From the NCBI RefSeq assembly GCF_003479605.1, contig NZ_QUHR01000001.1, forward strand, positions 248,001 through 312,000: a stretch of DNA of 64,000 nucleotides, written 5' to 3'. The stretch is from Roseburia sp. AF12-17LB (GTDB lineage Bacteria > Bacillota > Clostridia > Lachnospirales > Lachnospiraceae). The position numbers were made by a program, and so were the translations under genes. A model generated the notes under the pieces. That model saw nothing but the letters and a program-made list of their open reading frames with translations. It had not been told where the DNA came from and did no database searches. This document shows, in pieces, positions 48,569-55,858 of this stretch. Positions within the stretch are counted from its first letter, which is position 1; every line of letters begins with the position of its first letter.

Positions 48569-49306
48569 CTATTTAAAATCACATTTACAAAATTTTATCC
48601 ACGAAAGCAATACCAATATACCAGACCATATACATCCTACTAAAATAGCTATCGGTTGAAAAAAGGTTTTCATGCTGACAACGATTCTGATTTGATAAGT
48701 AGGTAAAAAACCGACTGGTAATCTCAACATCATTCCATAGCCAAGATATAAGCTAAGACCAAAAATAATAATTGCTGTAACCGAGGTTGCTTTTACAGCA
48801 TCCTGTAAATAGCAACAAATAAGTATTGCAATTAGAAATATCGCACTATTAAGCAGACAAGAATAAATGATTGCTTTTATAATATTGTAAAAAAACATTC
48901 CCACGTCTGCAACACCAAAGCGTCCAAATTCCCTTATGCACCCTGAAACTGGATAGACAAGAGCCATAAGATTAAAAGCAATTAAATACGATATTATTTT
49001 ACTTGTAAAAATTTGTTTTCTGGAATGTCCAGCACTGACCTCTAAGTTTATTGTTCTCTTAGAAAATTCCTGTCCTAAAATCAATGCAAGTATAGCCGAC
49101 ATGATGATAAGAAGAAACGTAGAATCATACACCATTCCATTAAAAATATCAGCAAGAGAAGAAGCAATTTCTTCTGTCGGTCCCATGACCTCTGTAACAT
49201 AAGTATCTGCTGTAAAAAATCCTAAAATAAATATTCCAATCATACCACACCAGTAAATAGAATTATGTAACAACTGATATTTTTCCAGTTTTAATAATTT
49301 ATCCAT
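48569..49306 (-). CDS. ABC transporter permease, lantibiotic/bacitracin-resistance type (second)
   Basis: 245 residues from ATG 49306 after GGAGGTG. Six hydrophobic segments. The stretch LALILGQEFSKRTINLEVSAGHSRKQIFTSKII (about 83-115) is the conserved cytoplasmic loop of ABC-2-type immunity permeases. Works with the permease and ATPase encoded just upstream to remove peptide antibiotics from the membrane. 10 bp separate it from the kinase gene. Confidence 0.85.
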   Translation of the reverse strand: MDKLLKLEKYQLLHNSIYWCGMIGIFILGFFTADTYVTEVMGPTEEIASSLADIFNGMVYDSTFLLIIMSAILALILGQEFSKRTINLEVSAGHSRKQIFTSKIISYLIAFNLMALVYPVSGCIREFGRFGVADVGMFFYNIIKAIIYSCLLNSAIFLIAILICCYLQDAVKATSVTAIIIFGLSLYLGYGMMLRLPVGFLPTYQIRIVVSMKTFFQPIAILVGCIWSGILVLLSWIKFCKCDFK

Positions 49307-49321
49307 AAAAAACACCTCCGG

Positions 49322-50017
49322 TTATTTCAAGTCTGTATGTAAAAAAGCACTACCTGCAATGAAATATAAAATAAAATTCCATAAAAAATCTACAAACAAG
49401 CAAAAGTTTGTCGAATAGACCTTTTGCAATGAAATTAACCTAAGTTGTCCCATTGGTATTATTCTGCTGATTATTTGTGCAGATTCACTGTTCAGCAAAA
49501 AAATCATAACAAAAAATAAAACCATTGAAACTGTCAGTGTTTTCCCCATATCACGAAAAATAAAAGCAAAAAACATCGGTAATGCACACAGTGTTATCAT
49601 GGCAAACAGAGTTAGTAAAACCATAGTATATGTGCTATCATTCCAAAAAAGTTTTTCTCCAATATAAAATTGACTAATAATTCCATGTACAAATAATGGA
49701 AATACCAGAATGACAATACAACCTATTTGAGATACAATTAACTTTACTCTAAATATAGAACTTCTTTTATGTCCGGCAGTAATATAAGTATTTAAAGTTC
49801 TTCCACTAAAATCACTTCCAATGAACAATGCTATAAACACTATACTCAAAAAATAGAGTAACGGAATATTGTATAATGATGCCATAATTAAGTTTGAAGA
49901 GCGTTCTTTACTATCTAACAGCAATATGCTACTCAAAAGGAGATTGAATATTCCAATTCCCCAAAAATACCAACTGTGAAACAACTTATATAACTCAGTT
50001 TTTAGGAGATTTGACAT
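49322..50017 (-). CDS. ABC transporter permease, lantibiotic/bacitracin-resistance type (first)
   Basis: 231 residues, six hydrophobic segments. FIGSDFSGRTLNTYITAGHKRSSIFRVKLI (about 66-95) matches the conserved loop of the other permease, showing that the two are paralogous halves. Start after AGGAGG inside the end of the ATPase gene (23-bp overlap), so translation is coupled. Confidence 0.85.
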   Translation of the reverse strand: MSNLLKTELYKLFHSWYFWGIGIFNLLLSSILLLDSKERSSNLIMASLYNIPLLYFLSIVFIALFIGSDFSGRTLNTYITAGHKRSSIFRVKLIVSQIGCIVILVFPLFVHGIISQFYIGEKLFWNDSTYTMVLLTLFAMITLCALPMFFAFIFRDMGKTLTVSMVLFFVMIFLLNSESAQIISRIIPMGQLRLISLQKVYSTNFCLFVDFLWNFILYFIAGSAFLHTDLK

Positions 50018-50933
50018 CTTTTGTTCCTCCTATTTTGCTCAAAAAATAGTCCTCCAAAGTATCGCCAGATACAGAAAGTCCTGTTACAAGAATGTGCGAT
50101 TCTGCCAAAGCAGACGCAACTGTCTCTAAATCATTCAAATAATCATACAAACGAATTATGCCATCTGGCATTAGTTTAAAGTTATCTGTATGAAGATTCT
50201 CTTCCAAAACCAGAACCGTTTTCTGAACATCTGTTGTTTTAATTGCTATATGTCGTTTACACCGTTCATTTAATTCATAATCGGAAATCTCTTCTATAAT
50301 TTTTCCATGGTCAATCAGAATAAATTCTGATGCTGTTTGATACAATTCTTCTAAGATATGGCTTGAAACCAAAATGGTCATACCATATTCTTTATTCAAA
50401 ATTTTTAATAAATTTCTGATTTCTACAATTCCAGCAGGGTCAAGACCATTGATAGGCTCGTCTAAAATCAATAGTTCTGGTGTATTTAAAAGTGCAACCG
50501 CTATCCCCAATCGTTGACGCATACCTAATGAAAAATTGCGGACACTCTTTTTACCTGTATCTTGCAATCCAACCATATCTAATGTCCTTTTAATAACTGA
50601 TTTATCTGGTATGCCTCGTTGAATACGCTGTACTTCCATATTTTGATAGGCAGTCATTGACGGGAATAGAGCAGGCGTTTCAATCATACTTCCAATTCGT
50701 TTACGCTGTTTCTGCAATTCTTCTGTTCCAGAATTTCCCCATAAAGAAAGTGTACCACTTGTTGGAAACGCAAGCCCTGTGACTAATCTTAAAAAAGTAG
50801 TCTTACCTGCTCCGTTTTGACCAATAAATCCATAAATTTTTCCTTTTTTTATTTGTAAATTTATGTGGTCTAATGCTAATGTTTGTTTATATTCTTTGGT
50901 TAAAGACTTTGCTTCTAAAATAATTGAACTCAT
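49995..50933 (-). CDS. ABC transporter ATPase (BcrA-type)
   Basis: 312 residues. Walker A GQNGAGKTT (about 38-46), signature NFSLGMRQRLGIA (about 134-146), Walker B LLILDEPINGLDP (about 155-167), and the H-loop in VSSHILEELYQ. The C-terminal 90 residues are the extension seen in BcrA/NukF-like immunity transporters. Powers export of bacitracin-like or lantibiotic peptides with the two permeases. Its upstream gap of 101 bp to the response regulator gene could hold the regulated promoter. Confidence 0.93.
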   Translation of the reverse strand: MSSIILEAKSLTKEYKQTLALDHINLQIKKGKIYGFIGQNGAGKTTFLRLVTGLAFPTSGTLSLWGNSGTEELQKQRKRIGSMIETPALFPSMTAYQNMEVQRIQRGIPDKSVIKRTLDMVGLQDTGKKSVRNFSLGMRQRLGIAVALLNTPELLILDEPINGLDPAGIVEIRNLLKILNKEYGMTILVSSHILEELYQTASEFILIDHGKIIEEISDYELNERCKRHIAIKTTDVQKTVLVLEENLHTDNFKLMPDGIIRLYDYLNDLETVASALAESHILVTGLSVSGDTLEDYFLSKIGGTKDVKSPKN

Positions 50934-51007
50934 ATCCCAAACCTCCTTTACTTAAACCAGTATAACGGGCAATTTTAAAGAATTTCTTAAATCGTAATGA
51001 GAAAAGT

Positions 51008-51049
51008 TAAAAAAATAATAAAGCTAAGGAACGTTTAATCCTTAGCTTT
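51008..51049 (-). terminator. Hairpin at the end of the response-regulator gene
   Basis: AAAGCTAAGG (51020-51029) with CCTTAGCTTT (51040-51049); on the minus strand an ATTATTTTTTT tail follows. It overlaps the last codons of the regulator gene and separates it from the ABC genes, so these probably have their own promoter. Confidence 0.75.
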
Positions 51050-51721
51050 ATGTAGGCGGTAGCCAATGCCCCAAACAGTATCAATAAATTCTGTATCAGA
51101 GCATATCGCTTTTAATTTATTGCGTAAATTACTGATATGAACATTAAGTGTATTATCTTCAGCAATATATTCTGTATCCCAAACACTTTGAAAAAGATTC
51201 GATTTTGAAAATACTTTATCTGGATATTTCATCAACAATTCTAAAATGCCAAATTCTTTAGCGGTTAAGGATAATTCTATTCCATTCAAAAATGCTGTAT
51301 TTTTCTCTAGGTCTAAAGTCAGATTGTTATGTTGCAAACATTCTGTCTGGCTATTTTGAAATTGTACTCTTCGCAGATTACTTTCAATTCTGGCAAGCAC
51401 TTCTTCCATATCAAAAGGTTTTGTGATATAATCGTCTGCTCCCAGACGAAGCAAGTCGATTTTATTTTGTGTAGTTTCTTTCGCTGAAATAATAATAACA
51501 GGTATCGTAAATTTCTTGCGTACATCAGATAAAATAATATCACCACTCCGATAAGGAAGCATAATATCAAGTATAATCAAATCAATTTTTTCTTTATTCA
51601 AAAAATCCAGAACATGAAGTCCATCATATTGGCAATGCACAGCATATCCTTTTTCTTTTAGAAAATCAGCCAATAACGCATTTATTTCTAAATCATCTTC
51701 AATAATCAATATTTTATTCAT
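51035..51721 (-). CDS. OmpR-family response regulator
   Basis: 228 residues. Receiver domain with acidic pocket D9/D10, phospho-acceptor D52 (LIILDIMLP) and the conserved Lys in ISAKE; then a winged-helix domain ending VWGIGYRLHKAKD. The likely partner is the short-sensor histidine kinase encoded at the other end of the ABC genes, a layout like C. difficile Cpr or nisin/bacitracin resistance loci. It should switch on the ABC genes when a cell-wall-active peptide is present. Confidence 0.93.
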   Translation of the reverse strand: MNKILIIEDDLEINALLADFLKEKGYAVHCQYDGLHVLDFLNKEKIDLIILDIMLPYRSGDIILSDVRKKFTIPVIIISAKETTQNKIDLLRLGADDYITKPFDMEEVLARIESNLRRVQFQNSQTECLQHNNLTLDLEKNTAFLNGIELSLTAKEFGILELLMKYPDKVFSKSNLFQSVWDTEYIAEDNTLNVHISNLRNKLKAICSDTEFIDTVWGIGYRLHKAKD

Positions 51722-51890
51722 TAGCCTACCTCATTCCTGCAATGCTACTTTCCCATTATACATTTAAGGTTGTATTTCCTCAATACCATTGCAACCAATT
51801 ATATGAGAGGGATTCTTATTTTGTCAATCTAATTGTAAGCAGAATAGTATAGATTGGATAAACAATTACCATACTATTCTGCTGTAACAT

Positions 51891-52040
51891 TTATTCTACA
51901 ATCTTCCAGTTATCGTCCTTATGAAGCACAAGCTCATACTGTGAGATTTGCGTCATTTTCGACTTGTTATCCAGATACTTTACGGACACGCTGACTTTGA
52001 GGTTGTCGCCGTCTTTGGTAAAGACAGGATTTACCAGTTG
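51891..52040 (-). pseudogene. C-terminal fragment of a conjugative-transfer protein (TcpC-like)
   Basis: About 49 codons on the minus strand ending at the stop complementary to 51891-51893. They read VNPVFTKDGDNLKVSVSVKY, then a short link and QYELVLHKDDNWKIVE. This beta-rich ending with a final NWKI is what I expect for the C-terminus of Tn916 Orf13/TcpC-type conjugation proteins. The upstream part is missing, cut at the IS200 remnant. It supports a conjugative transposon once being here. Confidence 0.5.
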
Positions 52041-52074
52041 CCAACTATATTAAAAACAAAGGAGACTATCATAA

Positions 52075-52206
52075 ATGAATGTTAATAGTTTGGCACATAC
52101 AAAGTGGAATTGTAAGTATTATATTGTATTTGTGCCCAAATACAAGAAGTCATATCTATACAGCAGAGTAGTATGCATGGAAGAAAAACAGAGTATGGTG
52201 AAATAA
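52075..52206 (+). pseudogene. Truncated IS200/IS605 TnpA transposase
   Basis: 43 codons from ATG 52075 after AAAGGAG. MNVNSLAHTKWNCKYYIVFV followed by PKYKKS is the N-terminus of IS200-type Y1 transposases (normally 130-155 residues). After about residue 27 the match ends and a stop follows, so the catalytic HUH and Tyr are lost. Confidence 0.85.
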
Positions 52207-52289
52207 TATTTAAAAATATATTGTTGCCTATTGTTGACATGAATTGCCAATAATGGTATATTTACCAACAAAAAAAGGAGAACATACAC

Positions 52290-52352
52290 ATGAATCAGAA
52301 CTTATATTCAAGACGTTATATGTACATGTATTACGGACGTACACAGCTATAA
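52290..52352 (+). CDS. Leader peptide of an attenuator (20 residues)
   Basis: ATG 52290 after AAAAAAAGGAG; the peptide MNQNLYSRRYMYMYYGRTQL is rich in Tyr and Arg. It is followed by three AGTGC copies and one GCACT that can pair in alternative ways, ending in a terminator. This is the layout of a ribosome-stalling or translation-coupled attenuator such as those before ribosome-targeting-antibiotic resistance genes. The trigger is unknown. Confidence 0.6.
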   Translation: MNQNLYSRRYMYMYYGRTQL

Positions 52353-52458
52353 ATATGCAAGGTTAGTGCATTAGTTTATGGCGTGTAGGTCTTTTAGTCT
52401 AGTGCATAAAACCAGAATATAAGAGATGATTTAACACATTTTATATCTTAGATTGGAA

Positions 52459-52498
52459 ATATCGCACTGGACTTTGAGGGTTTAGTGCGATTTTTTTT
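52459..52498 (+). terminator. Attenuator terminator before the GNAT gene
   Basis: ATCGCACT (52461-52468) pairs with AGTGCGAT (52484-52491), followed by eight T. The GCACT of the stem can instead pair with AGTGC at 52365-52369 or 52401-52405, giving a possible antiterminator. Confidence 0.75.
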
Positions 52499-52603
52499 AT
52501 GCTACCAGGCATCTGGAAGGAGCTGCCGGTGGCAGGTTTTGTAGGTGAAAGAGCATTTGTAAAGAACTGTTGGAAATAGGTTTACAAGAAGGAGAGATAA
52601 AAA

Positions 52604-53095
52604 ATGAATGATGTAATAGAATTGGAACTCATAACAAGTGGAGAAGCAGAAGGTTTGCGTAAATTGCAGGTAGAAGCATTTATAGCGTTATATGAAAAAT
52701 ATCGGGATGATATTACAAGCCCGGCAAAAGAAAGTCTTGAAAAAATAACACAGAAGATAATTGAAGACAATTCGGATTTCTATTTTATTTTGTTTAATGG
52801 TAAGAGAGTAGGTGGTGTAAGAGTTAAATGGCATAATGGGAGAAATGTAAAATGGATTTCCCCTATTTTTGTTATTCCGCAATTTCAAAATAAAGGAATA
52901 GCAAGTGCTGTAATAGAACGATTATTTGAAATGTATTCTTCTGATACAATAGAATGGCGGTTAGATACTATTAAGCAAGAAGAAAAAAATTGCTATTTAT
53001 ATGAAAAATGTGGATTTGTCAGAGTCGGCGATGAAACAGTTATAAACGAAAAAATGACTTTAGTTGAGTATACAAAAACTTGTAAAAAATCATGA
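52604..53095 (+). CDS. GNAT-family N-acetyltransferase
   Basis: 163 residues. The acetyl-CoA site is VIPQFQNKGIASAVIERLF (about 87-105, matching V.p..rg.GiG..L), followed by the family's late NCYLYEKCGFVRVGDE (about 127-142). It acetylates a small molecule or protein amine in the cytosol; the substrate cannot be told. RBS AAGGAGAG. It lies after the attenuator, and the nucleoside phosphorylase gene follows 27 bp later, so the attenuator may control both. Confidence 0.88.
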   Translation: MNDVIELELITSGEAEGLRKLQVEAFIALYEKYRDDITSPAKESLEKITQKIIEDNSDFYFILFNGKRVGGVRVKWHNGRNVKWISPIFVIPQFQNKGIASAVIERLFEMYSSDTIEWRLDTIKQEEKNCYLYEKCGFVRVGDETVINEKMTLVEYTKTCKKS

Positions 53096-53122
53096 GGCAG
53101 AGTGACCTAAGGAGCCAGAAAA

Positions 53123-53869
53123 ATGATAACAGAGGCATTTGATAATTCAGAGGCAATAATTAGACCGAAGGATTTTTATGGGGAGAAAAGGCAGTTGTGT
53201 GATAAGTGTATTATTGTTTTTTCAGAGCAGATATTTGACTATATACTGAAAACATATGCACATGAGCAGGCTGGTACAATAAAGTGTTGCAATGGAATTA
53301 CAAAGGTATATGTTTTTGAAATAGATAATATGAAAATTGCGGCATACTTAAGCCATATAGGTTCTTCAATGGCAGGGAGTGATGTGATAGATGCAAATTG
53401 GCTGACGGACGCAAGCAGGTTTATTATGTTTGGTTTAGCAGGTTCGCTGGATAGTGACAAGACAACAGGAAAGTTTGTTATTCCAATAGAAAGTTACCGG
53501 GAAGAAGGAATGAGTTATCACTATGCAGAACCATCAAATTATATGAAAATTAGAAATTATCAGATTGTGAAATTCATATTTGATAATTTAGGACTTCCTA
53601 ATGTGGCAGGAAAAGTCTGGACAACGGATGCAATATATCGGAAAACGAAAGCGAAGCTTGATGCAAGGAAAAAGGAAGGATGTATTGCCGTGGAGATGGA
53701 ACTGGCTGGAGTTCAGGCAGTCTGTGATTTTTATGGTTGGGATTTATATAATTTTCTGGTTATAGGCGATGTGCTGGACCAGACAATTTATGATGCAACT
53801 GGGCTGGCGGCAGCAAATCATGACGTGGACAAATTATATATCGCAATTGAACTTGCCAAGAGAATTTGA
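53123..53869 (+). CDS. Nucleoside phosphorylase (PNP/UDP family)
   Basis: 248 residues. Family features: KIAAYLSHIGSSMAGSDVID (about 73-92, the phosphate/nucleoside loop region), FIMFGLAGSLDSDKTTGKFVIP (about 101-122) and the ribose-binding EGCIAVEMELAGVQAVCDFYG (about 184-204). Cleaves uridine or purine nucleosides with phosphate. Of usual length (about 250). Found in the island next to a GNAT gene; related proteins are also found as effectors in anti-phage systems, but nothing here shows that. Confidence 0.85.
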   Translation: MITEAFDNSEAIIRPKDFYGEKRQLCDKCIIVFSEQIFDYILKTYAHEQAGTIKCCNGITKVYVFEIDNMKIAAYLSHIGSSMAGSDVIDANWLTDASRFIMFGLAGSLDSDKTTGKFVIPIESYREEGMSYHYAEPSNYMKIRNYQIVKFIFDNLGLPNVAGKVWTTDAIYRKTKAKLDARKKEGCIAVEMELAGVQAVCDFYGWDLYNFLVIGDVLDQTIYDATGLAAANHDVDKLYIAIELAKRI

Positions 53870-54170
53870 CACGTTGATATTTATTGATGAATCCAGTAGT
53901 AAAATATTATTTATAGATAGAAAAATCAGACAATTTGTCAATAAAAGGGTTGCAATTTGTAAAAAATAGTCGCATAATATCTATATCATATTTGGGAGAG
54001 TGAGTTATGAGAAATGAGAGCAGATATTATAATAAGAAAAAATTTAGAAGTTCACAAAAGAGACAATGCTTAAGGTATTGGTTTTTTTGGGGGCTTTTTT
54101 GTATTTAAAATTTGCAAAAATAATAGAGTAATTATTAAAGACAGTACTATAAGTGAGAGAGGTGATAAAC
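53870..54170 (+). other. Intergenic stretch before the ABC-3C genes
   Basis: A 33-codon frame (54007-54108) with a GGGAGAG site encodes a basic stretch followed by YWFFWGLFCI, which could be a small membrane peptide, but most of its hydrophobic end comes from a T-rich run. No terminator or operator is clear. Otherwise nothing seen. Confidence 0.35.
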
Positions 54171-55376
54171 GTGTCGGATGAAACAAAAATTTCTATCGCA
54201 AATACACATGTACCGGATAAATTATATGGTTATGGATTGCAGGTGCGTCAGATGTTATTTGAATTATTAAATTGTGAAATTAACAGCGTGGTAAGTGTCG
54301 AAAAATTCGATGATATAGGTATTGAAAATGGAAAAGAAAAAACAGCTATACAAACAAAAAGTGCATTGTCAAATAGAAATCCTGTTTCAGACAGGGCTAT
54401 TGATTTGTGGAAAACCTTGTATAATTGGCTTCTTGCACTTAAGGAAAATGAACTGCCTATAGGTTTTACATTATTTACATTGGTTATTAATGTGAATAAA
54501 AGTGGAAATATCGTTACATGGTTAAATCAAGCACGTAATGAAAAAGAAGCAGAAGTGGAATACAAAAAGATAAGAGGAGAATTTATAGGAAAAAGTGGAG
54601 AATATATTAAGCAAAATGATTCTATTAATAATTATATAATGACATTTTTGGCAGAGGAAAACAAGAAGTATGCATTGGATATTATTGAGAAATTCAAATT
54701 AGTTGTAATAGGTGAGGGGCACACCGATAAAATATATGATGAATTTAGAGCAAAGACTTATTTGCCATCAGATATACAACAATTAGTTTTTGATAAAATG
54801 TTAGGCTGGATTGATAAAACGACAGCATTGCAGATTGAGAGTGGACAAGTTATGCAAATAGCTAAAGAAAGGTTTAATAAAGAGCTGACATTAACACAAA
54901 CATTGATTAATCAAAATAAAGCTTTGATTGAATTGGCTCCAGGTCCAACAAAGGCAGAAATAGAATTGCAGCAAAATGAATGCAAGACATATATTAGACA
55001 ACTTCAGATAATTAATTTAGATTATGATGCACAGTTAGTAGCAATAAATGATTACTTGAAAGCTTTTACAAATAGAACAATGTGGGCTGTAAATGGGGAT
55101 ATAAATGAAGAAATATTACAGGACTATTACAAAGAATTAGAAGAGCGTTGGAAGACAAAAAGAAATATTATAGAGTTGGATAAGGATGAATGGGAAGAGT
55201 CTAGAAGAGGTAAATATTTATATTATAAGTGCCAAGATGAAGATGTAAATATGGGAATAATGGTGATTCCAAGGAGCTTTAAGAATGGCTGTTATCATGA
55301 ATTGGCAGATCAGCAACAAATTGGATGGCATCCAAATTATGAGCAAAAATTGAAAGAAGATGATAAAAATGTTTGA
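54171..55376 (+). CDS. ABC-three-component system effector, REase-like N-terminal domain
   Basis: 401 residues from GTG 54171, preceded by GAGAGGTG; the longer frame to 54153 includes this site. The N-terminal part has GYGLQVRQMLFELLN then VEKFDDI...AIQTKS (E44, D47/D48, Q61, K63), the pattern of a PD-(D/E)xK-like nuclease domain of the DUF4297 kind that opens many ABC-3C effectors. A helical middle and a C-terminal domain (about 300-400, with WAVNGDI and GWHPNYEQKL) follow. The last bases overlap the middle-component gene. With the next two genes it forms a three-gene anti-element or anti-phage system in which the nuclease is the likely killing or cutting part. Confidence 0.75.
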   Translation: MSDETKISIANTHVPDKLYGYGLQVRQMLFELLNCEINSVVSVEKFDDIGIENGKEKTAIQTKSALSNRNPVSDRAIDLWKTLYNWLLALKENELPIGFTLFTLVINVNKSGNIVTWLNQARNEKEAEVEYKKIRGEFIGKSGEYIKQNDSINNYIMTFLAEENKKYALDIIEKFKLVVIGEGHTDKIYDEFRAKTYLPSDIQQLVFDKMLGWIDKTTALQIESGQVMQIAKERFNKELTLTQTLINQNKALIELAPGPTKAEIELQQNECKTYIRQLQIINLDYDAQLVAINDYLKAFTNRTMWAVNGDINEEILQDYYKELEERWKTKRNIIELDKDEWEESRRGKYLYYKCQDEDVNMGIMVIPRSFKNGCYHELADQQQIGWHPNYEQKLKEDDKNV

Positions 55377-55857
55377 TGAATATGATAATGTGCGAAATCC
55401 CATGTTGGGTGCATACCTTTTGTGGAACTTTATATTAGGATATTTTTCAGAAAAGAATGAAGCAGTACCACTTGAAGAACTATTTATTGTGTTGCCGATG
55501 ACAATGAAAGAGGATATTGCAGAGCAGATTAAGTCTACAAACAAGGTGTCTGGAATGCGCATTATGTCTGACAAATTTATGAAAAAAGATGTTTTGAAAA
55601 ATGACTTAATTAGCAATCTTCATAATGATATACAAAATATGAAAGATATAACAGCAATGTCAATAGCAGAAGCGATAAAAGCTGGATTGATTTCTATGGA
55701 TATAGAAAATAACACATTTTTTCCACTGGAATTGAGAAAACGAAACAAGGAATCTGCTAATATTTTAAAAATGGGTAAAAATGCTGAAAAAATAGGGCAA
55801 TGGTGTGCAGAAATGGATTTAATGCAGATTGAAGAAATTTTGAAAGTGAGGTTTTAG
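55360..55857 (+). CDS. ABC-three-component system middle component
   Basis: 165 residues. The N-terminal YDNVRNPMLGAYLLWNFILG is the sign of the middle-component families of ABC-3C systems (small helical/winged-helix proteins). It presumably joins effector and ATPase. ATG 55369 is an alternative start. It overlaps the effector gene by 17 bp and its stop is directly followed by the ATPase start (1-bp gap), so all three are coupled. Confidence 0.8.
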   Translation: MIKMFDEYDNVRNPMLGAYLLWNFILGYFSEKNEAVPLEELFIVLPMTMKEDIAEQIKSTNKVSGMRIMSDKFMKKDVLKNDLISNLHNDIQNMKDITAMSIAEAIKAGLISMDIENNTFFPLELRKRNKESANILKMGKNAEKIGQWCAEMDLMQIEEILKVRF

Positions 55858-55858
55858 A

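Noticed and set aside
54007..54108. 33-residue basic/hydrophobic peptide frame
   Set aside because: The hydrophobic end is coded by a T-run and there is no leader or terminator structure; not supported as a gene.
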